Shown here: in pieces, positions 17,422-25,634 of the stretch
Numbering within the stretch: the stretch's first letter is position 1
Layout: each line of letters opens with the position of its first letter
Assembly: GCA_963770505.1 (NCBI GenBank)
Contig: CAVYPR010000001.1
Location: forward strand, 1,240,001 to 1,304,000
DNA: 64,000 nt
Direction: 5' to 3'
Source: CAVYPR01 sp963770505
GTDB lineage: Bacteria; Actinomycetota; Acidimicrobiia; Acidimicrobiales; RAAP-2
Translations under genes and position numbers: made by a program
The notes under the pieces: generated by a model
Seen by the model: only the letters and a program-made list of their open reading frames with translations
Databases searched by the model: none
What the model was told of the DNA's origin: nothing

Positions 17422-18306
17422 TCACTCGGCGGACTGACGCCGCCGACGCCGCTCGTCGAGTGGCGCCAGGGCAAGGGCTCCGAGCGTCTCGGGCTCGCCG
17501 AGCATCTCGATGGCGACGACCCGGCCGGCGCTGACCGTGAAGGCGAAGACCACCTTCGGTCGGCCGCCGACCGACCACATCGCCCCGGCCAGGCCGTCGA
17601 CGAGGGTGAGCCGCGCCCCCTGGGCCCGGCCGGCGAACGTCTCGGCCACCCCCGCCGGTCCGCGGACCTCGGCCGCCGCCCCGAAGCCGACGACGGTCGG
17701 GTCCGCCCGCAGCACCACCGTGGGGTCGAGGAGCCGCAGCAGCCCCTCGAAGTCGCCGTGGCGCGAGGCGGCCAGGAAGGCGGCCACCACCTCGCGCTGG
17801 GTGGTGGCGGAGGCGACGGGGACCTCGGGGTCCGCCTGCACCCGCTGCCGGGCCCGGCTGGCCAGCTGGCGGGCGGCGACCGGACTCCGCCCCACGATCG
17901 GGGCGATCTCGGTGAAGGGGACCCCGAACATGTCGTGGAGCACGAAGGCCAGCCGCTCGGCCGGGGAGAGGGTGTCGAGGACCACCAGGAGCGCCAGGCC
18001 GACCGAGTCGGCGAGCAGCGCCTCGTCCTCGGGGGAGGCAGCGGCGACCGGCTCGAGCGGGTCGTCGGCCGAGACCTTTCTCCTGGCCCGGGCCCGAAGC
18101 ATGTCCAGGCAGACCCGGGCCACCACGGTGGTGAGCCATCCGCCCAGGTTGTCCACGGCGTCGGCGCCGGTGCGGTTGAGCCGAAGCCAGGCCTCCTGGA
18201 CGGCGTCGTCCGCCTCGCCGGTCGAGCCCAGCATCCGCAGGGCCACCGCCCGGAGACGGTCCCGGTGCGCCTCGAAGCGCAGGGCCAGCAGGTCGGCGTC
18301 GGTCAT
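17422..18306 (-). CDS. sigJ: ECF41-type RNA polymerase sigma factor (SigJ-like) with SnoaL-like C-terminus
   Basis: A 294-residue sigma factor. Region 2 (residues 10-75) has LRAVALRMLGSTGEADDAVQEAWLR; region 4 (110-165) has LSPAERLAFVLHDMFGVPFTEIA. After about residue 175 follows a SnoaL/NTF2-like domain (VVAAFLAASRHGDFEGLLRLLDP, with a later VVFAFTVSAGRVVAIEM). In the ECF41 group this fused domain takes the place of an anti-sigma factor. The gene is divergent from a VOC-family gene whose upstream region carries a motif resembling the ECF41 promoter, so that gene is the likely target. Confidence 0.92.
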   Translation of the reverse strand: MTDADLLALRFEAHRDRLRAVALRMLGSTGEADDAVQEAWLRLNRTGADAVDNLGGWLTTVVARVCLDMLRARARRKVSADDPLEPVAAASPEDEALLADSVGLALLVVLDTLSPAERLAFVLHDMFGVPFTEIAPIVGRSPVAARQLASRARQRVQADPEVPVASATTQREVVAAFLAASRHGDFEGLLRLLDPTVVLRADPTVVGFGAAAEVRGPAGVAETFAGRAQGARLTLVDGLAGAMWSVGGRPKVVFAFTVSAGRVVAIEMLGEPETLGALALAPLDERRRRRQSAE

Positions 18307-18307
18307 T

Positions 18308-18334
18308 CGTCACATCCTCGGGTTCGGTGTCGTC
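18308..18334 (+). promoter_or_regulatory. Candidate ECF41-type promoter for the VOC gene
   Basis: CGTCACA (18308-18314) and CGTC (18331-18334) are spaced by 16 bases. From established work on ECF41 sigma factors, target promoters carry a TGTCACA-like -35 and a CGTC -10. The element points towards the VOC gene start at 18389 and overlaps the first bases upstream of the sigma gene start. Confidence 0.5.
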
Positions 18335-18388
18335 ATACGCTTGACGTACGAGAACGGGTCGATGTGACCCACGAATCTAGGAGCGACC

Positions 18389-18736
18389 ATGTCCGACGGA
18401 TCCACCCAGGGAATCAAGACCGTGCTGCACCCCGTGTCCGACCTCGACGCGGCCAAGACCGTGTACACCGCCCTACTCGGCATGCCCCCCCAGCACGACA
18501 GCGCCTACTACGTCGGCTACGACGTCGCGGGCCAGCACATCGGGCTCGTGCCGGGCGGGGAGCCGGGGGGTCCGGTGGCCTACTGGCAGGTGACCGACAT
18601 CGAGGGGAAGCTGGCCGAGGTCACCGCCGCCGGCGGAGCAGTGAAGGAACCCGTGCGTGAGGTGGGGCCGGGCCGCGCGGTGGCCACGTTCACCGACCCA
18701 GACGGCAACGTCCTCGGGCTGCTCGAGGACCGTTGA
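18389..18736 (+). CDS. VOC (glyoxalase/bleomycin-resistance) family protein
   Basis: A 115-residue single-module vicinal-oxygen-chelate protein: TVLHPVSDLDAAKTVYTALLG at the start, VATFTDPDGNVLGLLED at the end, with QHIGLVPG in the middle. The Glu/His metal ligands are not clearly conserved, so catalysis is uncertain. AGGAG lies 7 bases before the ATG. It is divergent from the ECF41 sigma gene and is its probable regulatory target, replacing the carboxymuconolactone decarboxylase or oxidoreductase gene often found there. Confidence 0.88.
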   Translation: MSDGSTQGIKTVLHPVSDLDAAKTVYTALLGMPPQHDSAYYVGYDVAGQHIGLVPGGEPGGPVAYWQVTDIEGKLAEVTAAGGAVKEPVREVGPGRAVATFTDPDGNVLGLLEDR

Positions 18737-18795
18737 CGAACCGGCGCCGCCTTGGGGGTGGGAGCGTGCAGGCGGCGTCCCGCGGCCCCACGGAC

Positions 18796-20104
18796 CTAGG
18801 GCCGCGACGAGAGGAGGCCGCCGGCGGTCTGGCCCAAGGATGAGGTCGTCGATCCGCCTGTCGTGGCCGGCGCGTCAGCGCCGAGCGGCGACGGGGCAGC
18901 GGGCACGAGCTCGCCCACCGCGCTAACCGCAGAACCGACGGCCCCCGAGACCGGCTGGGTGACGCTCCCCGCCAGGTCTGTCACCGCCCACGTCGTGGCC
19001 GATGCCACGTCGCCGATCACCGGAGCCAGCGCCGAGTCGAGTCCGCTCACCGCGCCGACCGATGGATCGACGGGATCAGGGTCGGCGCTCCCCACCGTGC
19101 TGGCGGCGCTCACACTTGGCGGCGAGACACCCGCCGGGGCCGACCGCCCCGGGCTGCAAGCTCGCCGATGGGGTGGCCCCGCCCGCAGGTGCCCCCGGGG
19201 GCTGCGGCGCCGCGTCCGGGGTCGTGCCGGCGCGCTCGGCCGGTGGCGGCGACGCGACCGTGGGGATGGTGGCCCCCGCACCCGCGGAAGCGGACGGGGC
19301 GGATGGCGCCGGCGACGCCGGGCGCGGTCCCGCCCCGGCCGGCAGGAAGGCGACGGTGGCCACCGCGGCGGAAGTGAGCGCGACGGCCAAGGACCCCGCC
19401 ACCCCTCCCCCCCGGGCCACCGGCAGCATGGCCACGCGGCGGGCCAGGCGGCCGGCCAACCTGCGCACGGTCCCGGCCGCCAGCACCAGCGCACCCAGGG
19501 CGCCGCCACCCGACAGCGCGGCGTACTCGCGCTTGAGCGCTCGGCGCGCCCGCCACAAGAGGGTCTCGACCGTGCTGATCTCGAGACCCTCGTGGGTGGC
19601 GATCTCTTGGTAGGTCAGGCCGGAGCCTTCCCGCAGGGCGAGCACGCGCCGATGCCGGTCCGACAGCTTCCCCAGCGCCCTCACGACGAGCTCCCCGTCG
19701 ATCGCGGCCATGACCGAGTCTTCGGTGCTCTCGGCGGCCGCCGGCTCGTGGTCCCGGGGCCTCAGGCGGTCGAGGTCGTCGGTGGGCTGGCTCCGGGCCT
19801 GCTTGCGCAGGAGGTCGGTGCACAGGTTGCCGGCGATCACCGTCAGCCAGGGGTAGAAGCGGCGCTCGCCGGCGAAGGCGGGCAGGGCGCGCCAGGCGCG
19901 GGTGAACGCCTCCTGGGTCACGTCGGCCGCCTCCTCGCCGTCGTGCAGGCGGCGGTAGCAGAAACGCTGCAGGCGGTCGTGGTAGCAGGTGTAGAGCTCG
20001 GCGAAGGCCGAGCCGTCGCCGCCCTGACTGCGGGCGACGAGGACCCGGTCCCGCTCCAGATCCACCTCTCCTCGGACTGTGGCCAGCTCGTCCCGTAGAG
20101 CCAT
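18796..20104 (-). CDS. ECF sigma factor with C-terminal membrane anchor, apparent frameshift near 19140
   Basis: The first 190 residues are a standard ECF sigma factor: region 2 with FAELYTCYHDRLQRFCYRRL and DVTQEAFTRAWR, and region 4 with LSDRHRRVLALREGSGLTYQEIA. A hydrophobic helix (VAGSLAVALTSAAVATVAFL, about 230-250) then suggests a membrane anchor and an exported Pro/Ala/Ser-rich tail. The frame used up to about 19140 ends at 19076 in a short Cys/Arg-rich stretch. A second frame, 18796 to about 19145, continues as a Ser/Val/Ala/Thr-rich tail with normal GC-rich third positions. Joining them needs removal of one base (total 1309 bases). GGAGGGAG precedes the ATG. Confidence 0.75.
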
Positions 20105-20483
20105 GCCTTGGTCGCCTCCCTCCAGAAGCGTCTGCGGTTGCCTGTGCTCTTGGTGCGGTCACCGAGGCACGCAGGGGTCATCCCCACTCTTCCCACCTTG
20201 CGGAACGACCTAAACCCTCGAACCCGGTGGTGAGGTGGCCCGTGGCCGCCGCCAGGACGCCTGCGGGAGCGGCCAGTCCGGAAATTCGCCCATGCCGGCG
20301 CCACCGCCGCAAGGCCGGGGCGCCGCCGCCGTTCTCCGGTCAGGCGCGGCGGGACCGAGCCACTGGGTCTTCCCTATCGGCCCGGCGGCCCGGCCACCCG
20401 CCCGCCACGGGTGCAGCCCGGGCGGGGAGCGCTCGGCCCATGTCCCGTCGGCTCCTCCCGGTGAGGTGCCGGGACCGGGCCCT
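20105..20483. other. Gene-poor interval between the sigma factor and rpmA
   Basis: I see no supportable coding region here; open frames are shadows of GC-rich sequence. The right end of the sigma gene leader (20105-20220) carries its ribosome-binding site GGAGGGAG. Otherwise only short GC-rich inverted repeats are visible. Confidence 0.5.
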
Positions 20484-20500
20484 CCGGGGCGGCGCCCCGG
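20484..20500 (-). terminator. Hairpin after rpmA
   Basis: CCGGGGC and GCCCCGG flank a 3-base loop, 11 bases beyond the rpmA stop. There is no T-run, as is usual for putative terminators in very GC-rich actinobacteria. Confidence 0.4.
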
Positions 20501-20511
20501 TGTCGCCCGCC

Positions 20512-20763
20512 CTAGCCCGGGAGGACGTCGACGAGCTTGCGGTCCTTGCGCTTGCCGAACTTGACCACCCCGTCGGCCAGGGCGAAGAGGGTGTCGTCCC
20601 CGCCGCGCCCCACGTTGACGCCGGGGTGGAAGTGGGTGCCGCGCTGGCGCACCAGGATCGACCCGGCGGTCACGGCCGTGCCGTCGAAGGTCTTCACACC
20701 CAGTCGCTGGGCGTTGGAGTCCCGGCCGTTGCGGGTGGATCCGCCACCCTTGGTCTTCGACAT
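20512..20763 (-). CDS. rpmA: 50S ribosomal protein L27
   Basis: An 83-residue protein with the L27 pattern MSKTKGGGSTRNGRDSNAQR at the N-terminus, then LGVKTFDG, ILVRQRGTHFHPG and DDTLFALADGVVKF. L27 sits near the peptidyl transferase centre. The N-terminus begins MSKTKGGG rather than the MAHKKG form of most bacteria. It follows rplU by 15 bases in the conserved order rplU-rpmA. Confidence 0.97.
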   Translation of the reverse strand: MSKTKGGGSTRNGRDSNAQRLGVKTFDGTAVTAGSILVRQRGTHFHPGVNVGRGGDDTLFALADGVVKFGKRKDRKLVDVLPG

Positions 20764-20778
20764 CGTGCCTCCTCGGAC

Positions 20779-21090
20779 TCAGCCGGCCACGATGGAGGTG
20801 ATCTCCACCGTGGCGTAACGCTGGCGGTGGCCCCACCGGCGGCGCTGGTTGGACTTGGGCTTGTAGGTCATGGCGTTGATCTTGGGGCCCTGCTCCTCGC
20901 CGACCACCTGGGCCGTCACCACCACGCCGGCCAGCTGGGCCGGGGTGGCCAGCACGGTCCCCTCGTCGACGACGAGGACCGGCTCCAGGGTCACCTGGGC
21001 GCCCACGGGCTCGCCGAGCAGCTCGACCCGGAGCCGCTGGCCCTCGGCCACCCGCTCCTGCTTGCCTCCGCTCCTGATCACGGCGTACAT
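20779..21090 (-). CDS. rplU: 50S ribosomal protein L21
   Basis: A 103-residue protein with MYAVIRSGGKQERV at the start and the C-terminal RNA-binding segment MTYKPKSNQRRRWGHRQRYATVEI (central part conserved in the family). It follows the RNase E/G gene by 32 bases and is co-oriented with rpmA. Confidence 0.97.
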   Translation of the reverse strand: MYAVIRSGGKQERVAEGQRLRVELLGEPVGAQVTLEPVLVVDEGTVLATPAQLAGVVVTAQVVGEEQGPKINAMTYKPKSNQRRRWGHRQRYATVEITSIVAG

Positions 21091-21122
21091 AAGGGAGAGA
21101 TCCTATCGCGTCGGGGAGCCGG

Positions 21123-22802
21123 TCATAGTATCGAGGCGTCGAGGACGATCCCCCGCCCCTTGCAGACCTCGCAGACGGTGGAGAGCGACTCGATCAGCCC
21201 CTCGGAGATCCGCTTGCGGGTCATCTCCACCAGCCCCAGCTCGGAGATGTCGAACACCTGGGTCCGGGTCTTGTCCCGGGCCAGGGCGTTGCGCAGGGCC
21301 TGGGCCACCTTGTCGCGGTTCTCGCGGATCTCCATGTCGATGAAGTCGATCACGATGATCCCCCCGATGTCGCGCAACCGGAGCTGGCGGGCGACCTCCT
21401 CGGCCGCCTCGAGGTTGTTGCGGAAGACGGTCTCTTCGAGGTTGGTCTTGCCGACGTTCTTGCCGGTGTTCACGTCGATGACGGTGAGGGCCTCGGTGCG
21501 CTCGATGATGAGCGACCCCCCCGACGGGAGCCAGACCTTGCGGTCCAGGGCCTTGTGGAGCTGCTCGTGGACGTGGTAGCGGTCGAAGATCGGCTGCCCC
21601 TCGGCCGCGGGGTCGTAGTACTCCACCCGCTCGGCCAGGTCCGGGCTGACCGTGGCCACGTAGTCGCGGACCTGCTCGTAGAGGGCGGCGTCGTCGATGA
21701 TCACCCCGCGGTACTCGCCGTTGAGCTCCTCGCGCAGGATGCGCACGGCCAGGTCGGGCTCGCGGTAGAGGAGGCCGGGGGCGTTGGAGCGGGCCGACTC
21801 GGCCTCGATGGCCTTCCACTGCTCCAAGAGCCCGGCCACGTCCCGGCGCAACTCGTCCTCGGAGGCCCCCTCGGCGGCGGTCCGCAGGATCAGCCCGTGG
21901 CCCGGGGGCTTCACGTCGTCGATGATCCGCCGCAGCCGCCGGCGCTCGTTGTCGCCCAGCCGCTTGGAGATGCCGAAGGCGCTCGAGTTGGGGACCAGGA
22001 CGGCGAACCGCCCGGGTAGGGAGACTTCCTGGGTGAGGCGGGCCCCCTTGGCCCCGATCGGGTTCTTCGTCACCTGGCAGAGGATTGTCTGGCCCGGGCG
22101 CAGGACCTCCTCGATGCGGGGCTGGGACCCCTGGCTGGCGCCGCCCTCCACGTCGTCGCGGTCGTAGCGGACGTCGCCCCGGTACAGGACGGCGTTCTTG
22201 GGGATCCCGATGTCGACGAAGGCCGCCTCCATCCCCGGCAGGACGTTCTGGACCCGCCCCCGGTAGATGTTGCCGTCGATCTGGGTGGTGGCGTCCGCCG
22301 CCCGCGAGACGTAGTGCTCGACCAGGGAGCGGCCCTCCAGCATGGCGATCTGGGTGGCGTGGGGCAGGACGTGCACGCAGACCAGGTAGCGGCCGACCGA
22401 GCGGCTCTTCTTGTCCCGGCCGGACCGCCGGCGTCCCCGGGACCGCCGCGAGCCCTCGGCGGTGGGCTCGGGCGCGACCTGCTCCTGGGCGGTCGCCCGC
22501 CCGCCGCCCTGGCGCCCGCCCTGCTCCCGGCGGGCCGGGGGCTGGTCGACCGGGGGTTGGGTGACCGGTGGCTGGGCGACCGGCGGCTGGGCGACCGGCG
22601 GCTGGGAGACCACCTGGGGGCGGATGGACGGCGGAGCCGGCCGGGTGTCGCCGATGCGCGGGCGAGACGGCGGGGCAGCCACCGCCGCGGGCCTAGCGGC
22701 CTCGGTGCCCTCCCGGACAGCTGCCTGGGGCGCCTCCCCCTCGGGGGAGGCGCCGGTTGGGGCCGGCCCGGTGGTGGGCAGGCCGTTGTCGGACTCGGAC
22801 AT
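21123..22802 (-). CDS. rne: Ribonuclease E/G
   Basis: Endoribonuclease of RNA decay and rRNA processing, 559 residues. The first 150 residues are disordered with a PPVAQ-type repeat and a basic patch RRSRGRRRSGRDKKSR. The catalytic part follows: S1 domain (VEHYVSRAADATTQIDGNIYRG region, 170-260), 5'-sensor/RNase H-like region, and DNase I-like domain with the metal-binding VIDVNTGKNVGK near 450 and IIVIDFIDME near 490. The Zn-link CEVCKGRG is at the extreme C-terminus, so unlike mycobacterial RNase E there is no C-terminal extension. The ribosome-binding site region contains a small palindrome at 22803-22816. Confidence 0.95.
   Translation of the reverse strand: MSESDNGLPTTGPAPTGASPEGEAPQAAVREGTEAARPAAVAAPPSRPRIGDTRPAPPSIRPQVVSQPPVAQPPVAQPPVTQPPVDQPPARREQGGRQGGGRATAQEQVAPEPTAEGSRRSRGRRRSGRDKKSRSVGRYLVCVHVLPHATQIAMLEGRSLVEHYVSRAADATTQIDGNIYRGRVQNVLPGMEAAFVDIGIPKNAVLYRGDVRYDRDDVEGGASQGSQPRIEEVLRPGQTILCQVTKNPIGAKGARLTQEVSLPGRFAVLVPNSSAFGISKRLGDNERRRLRRIIDDVKPPGHGLILRTAAEGASEDELRRDVAGLLEQWKAIEAESARSNAPGLLYREPDLAVRILREELNGEYRGVIIDDAALYEQVRDYVATVSPDLAERVEYYDPAAEGQPIFDRYHVHEQLHKALDRKVWLPSGGSLIIERTEALTVIDVNTGKNVGKTNLEETVFRNNLEAAEEVARQLRLRDIGGIIVIDFIDMEIRENRDKVAQALRNALARDKTRTQVFDISELGLVEMTRKRISEGLIESLSTVCEVCKGRGIVLDASIL
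22542..22605 (-). repeat. About four 15-bp repeats encoding PPVxQ in the RNase E/G N-terminus
   Basis: The unit resembles CTGGGCGACCGGCGG on the plus strand and encodes PPVAQ, PPVAQ, PPVTQ, PPVDQ. Two central copies are identical, which suggests recent expansion within a disordered region. Confidence 0.8.
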
Positions 22803-22826
22803 GAGGGAGGTCCCTCCTTCGAAGGT

Positions 22827-23627
22827 TCACGATGCACGCTCCGAGGCGTGCGGCGCGACCGACCCCGGCGGCTGGCCGCTCGTGGTGAGCGGCTCCCACC
22901 GGGCGCCGTCGCGCTCGATCCATTGGTGCGTCCTGCAGGCTCGGGCCAGCACGAGATCGGCCCCGAGCCCCTCCAGCAATTCTCCCGGTCGGACCCCACG
23001 GGGCTGGGTCGCCAGCTCGGCCCGGAGGCGGCAAGCGCCGTCCCGAGTGGCCGTGCCGACCGCCCCCGCCTCGATAGTGGCGAGCGTCCGAACCGCCGGG
23101 CGGAGGTCGTCGTCGACGGGTCGACCCTTGCGCTCCCGCCGGATGACGACGCTGGACGAGCCGAGCAGACGCTCGACCCTTTCCGTCATCTCCGCTGCGG
23201 TCACGCCGAGTACCTCCAAATCCCAGGCACACGATGCTACATCCTGCTGGAGCGACCCGGCGGCACCGCCGATGACCCCCACCGCCTGGACCACCAGGCC
23301 CTCGGGCATGCACTCGTCCAGGGTCCCCACCAGGGCCCCCGACCCGGGTCCGGCAGCCTCGGCGACGCGTTCTTCCTGGTCGAGGCGTACATCGAGGAAC
23401 TCGCCCAGCGACTCGGCCCCGGTGGGGAGGGCCAGGCCGAAGCTGAGCAGCGGTCGGGGGGAGAACCCCCCCGACCAGCCCACGGCCAGCCCGCTGCGCC
23501 GCAGGGCCCGCTCCCACAGCCGGGCCACGTCCCGGTGGCTGGTGAAGCGGATCCTGCCCGTCTTGGCGTAGCGGAACCGGAGCCGATCCCCCCCTCCGGG
23601 GGGACCGGGGGGCGGCTCGCTCCCCAC
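22827..23627 (-). CDS. TIGR03936-family radical-SAM-linked protein
   Basis: A 266-residue member of the DUF2344 family, recognised from LRFRYAKTGRIRFTSHRD near residue 15, RALRRSGLAVGWSGGFSPRP near 40 and LPTGAESLGEFLDVRL near 65. It is almost always encoded next to the TIGR03960 radical SAM protein and upstream of rne, as here. It is thought to act in tRNA or ribosome modification with its partner, but the exact reaction is not established to my knowledge. The GTG start at 23627 lies 2 bases after the upstream stop. Confidence 0.9.
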   Translation of the reverse strand: MGSEPPPGPPGGGDRLRFRYAKTGRIRFTSHRDVARLWERALRRSGLAVGWSGGFSPRPLLSFGLALPTGAESLGEFLDVRLDQEERVAEAAGPGSGALVGTLDECMPEGLVVQAVGVIGGAAGSLQQDVASCAWDLEVLGVTAAEMTERVERLLGSSSVVIRRERKGRPVDDDLRPAVRTLATIEAGAVGTATRDGACRLRAELATQPRGVRPGELLEGLGADLVLARACRTHQWIERDGARWEPLTTSGQPPGSVAPHASERAS

Positions 23628-23629
23628 CG

Positions 23630-25603
23630 TCAGCCGGCCCCGCCGGTGGCCGCTTCGGCCAGCCGGGTCGGCCCGGCCGTGAACTGCACCGGGACCCGGT
23701 CGCCGCGGGCCAGGTCCTGCCCGGTGCCCTGGCTGCCCCCCGCCGGCGGCACCGCCGAGGCGACGACGTGCTCGAGGCCGAAGCCGGTGCAGGCGCCGCA
23801 GTCGTAGCAAGGGGTCCACCGGCAGTCCTCCAGCCCCGCCTCGTCCAGGGCCTCCTCCCACTGCTCGTAGAGGAAGTCGCGGTGCAGGCCGGCGGAGATG
23901 TGGTCCCAGGGCAGGGCCTCGTCGCGGCCGCGCTGGCGGTGGACCACCTCGTCGAGGGTCAGCCCCTCGGCGGCCAGCGCCTCCTCCCAGAGCCCCAGGT
24001 CGAACCGCTCGGACCACTCCTGGAAGGTGCCGCCGGCCCGCCACACCCGCTCGATGACCGCGCCCACCCGGCGGTCGCCGCGGCTGGCGATGCCCTCGGC
24101 CACCGAGGCCTCGGGGTCGTGCCAGCGCACGGTCAGTCCCCGGGTGGTCCGGGCCGCGTCGCGCAGGAGGTGCACCTTTCGGCGGAGCTCGGCCACCGTG
24201 TCCTGGCCGAACCACTGGAACGGCGTGTGGGGCTTGGGCACGAACCCCCCCACCGAGGCCACCACGGTCACCGAGCGCTGGTGGCGGCGCCCGATCTCCG
24301 CGCAGCGCGCCCCGAGCTCGGCGATGGCCACCACGTCCTCGTCGCGCTCGGTGGGCAGGCCGATCAGGAAGTACAGCTTCACCCGTCGCCAACCCTGGCT
24401 GAAGGCGGCGTCCACCGCGCCGTAGAGGTCCTCTTCGGTGATGAGCTTGTTGATCACCTGGCGCATCCGCCAGGTCCCCCCCTCGGGGGCGAAGGTGAGG
24501 CCGGTGCGGCGCACCTGCTGGATCTGGGCGGCCGTGCCCACGGTGAAGGCGTCCACCCGGAGGCTGGGCAGGCTCACCGCCACCCGACCGCCGTGGCGCG
24601 GGTCCTCGACGATCTCGGTCACGGTCTGCTCGATCCCCGAGAAGTCGGCCGTCGACAGCGAGGTGAGCGACACCTCGTCGTAGCCGGTCCAGGCCAGGCC
24701 GTCGCGCACCATCTGGCGGACCTGGTCGGCCGGCCGCTCGCGCACGGGGCGGGTGATCATGCCGGCCTGGCAGAACCGGCACCCCCGGGTGCAGCCCCTG
24801 AAGACCTCGACGTTCAGCCGGTCGTGGACCACCTCGGTCAACGGGACCAGCTGGCGGCGGGGGTAGGGCCAGTCGGCCAGGTCGGCCACGGTGCGCTTCT
24901 CCACCTGCGCCGGGGCGGGGCCGGTGGGCTCGGTGGCCACCAGCCTCCCCCCCTCGTAGCGGGGGGTGTAGAGGGCGGGGACGTAGACCCCCTCCACCTG
25001 GGCGAGCGCCTCGAGGACGGCCCGTCGGTCGCGCCGTCGGGGGTCCTGGGCCAGCCAGGGGGCGACCGCCTCGTTCATCTCGCCCGCCACCTCCTCGCCG
25101 TCGCCCAGCACGAAGGCGTCGACGAAGTCGGCCAGCGGCTCGGGGTTGAAGGCGCAGTGGCCGCCCGCCACCACCAGGGGTTCGGCCGTCCCGCGGTCGG
25201 CCGAGCGCACGGCCACCCCGGCCAGGTCCACCAGGTTGAGCAGGTTGGTGTAGACGAGCTCGGCCGAGAGGTTGAAGGCCAGCAGGTCGAAGGCGGCGGC
25301 CGGCAGGTGGTTCTCCACCGAGAACAGGGGCACCCCCGCCCCCCGCATGGCCGCCTCCATGTCGACCCAGGGCGCGTACGTCCGCTCGGCCAGGGCGTCG
25401 TCCCGCTCGTTGAGCAGCTCGTAGAGGATCTGCAGCCCCTGGTTGGGCAGGCCGATCTCGTAGGTGTCGGGGTAGATGAGCAGCCAGGCCACCCTGCCCT
25501 CCCCGTGCTCGGGGCGCTGCGCGCCGAGCTCGCCGCCGATGTAGCGGGCCGGCTTCTCCACCCCCATGAGCAGCGGCTCGATCCGGGGCCAGAGGGACTC
25601 CAT
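23630..25603 (-). CDS. TIGR03960-family B12-binding radical SAM protein
   Basis: A 657-residue enzyme. Residues 1-220 resemble a B12-binding-like domain; the radical SAM cluster motif CTRGCRFCQAG is near residue 268, followed by EVSLTSLSTADFSGIE, TFAPEGGTWRMRQVINK and KLYFLIGLPTE. The C-terminus has three more Cys in PCYDCGACTGFG. The start is the ATG at 25603, matching the family N-terminus MESLWPRIEPLL. It sits directly after mrdA (31 bases) and before its partner gene. The pair is conserved upstream of rne in actinobacteria. Confidence 0.93.
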   Translation of the reverse strand: MESLWPRIEPLLMGVEKPARYIGGELGAQRPEHGEGRVAWLLIYPDTYEIGLPNQGLQILYELLNERDDALAERTYAPWVDMEAAMRGAGVPLFSVENHLPAAAFDLLAFNLSAELVYTNLLNLVDLAGVAVRSADRGTAEPLVVAGGHCAFNPEPLADFVDAFVLGDGEEVAGEMNEAVAPWLAQDPRRRDRRAVLEALAQVEGVYVPALYTPRYEGGRLVATEPTGPAPAQVEKRTVADLADWPYPRRQLVPLTEVVHDRLNVEVFRGCTRGCRFCQAGMITRPVRERPADQVRQMVRDGLAWTGYDEVSLTSLSTADFSGIEQTVTEIVEDPRHGGRVAVSLPSLRVDAFTVGTAAQIQQVRRTGLTFAPEGGTWRMRQVINKLITEEDLYGAVDAAFSQGWRRVKLYFLIGLPTERDEDVVAIAELGARCAEIGRRHQRSVTVVASVGGFVPKPHTPFQWFGQDTVAELRRKVHLLRDAARTTRGLTVRWHDPEASVAEGIASRGDRRVGAVIERVWRAGGTFQEWSERFDLGLWEEALAAEGLTLDEVVHRQRGRDEALPWDHISAGLHRDFLYEQWEEALDEAGLEDCRWTPCYDCGACTGFGLEHVVASAVPPAGGSQGTGQDLARGDRVPVQFTAGPTRLAEAATGGAG

Positions 25604-25634
25604 GGACGCCGATACTACGGCCGGCCGCCCCCGG

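Noticed and set aside
20105..20483. Small gene between the sigma factor and rpmA
   Set aside because: Frames on both strands lack ribosome-binding sites, domain features and consistent codon pattern.
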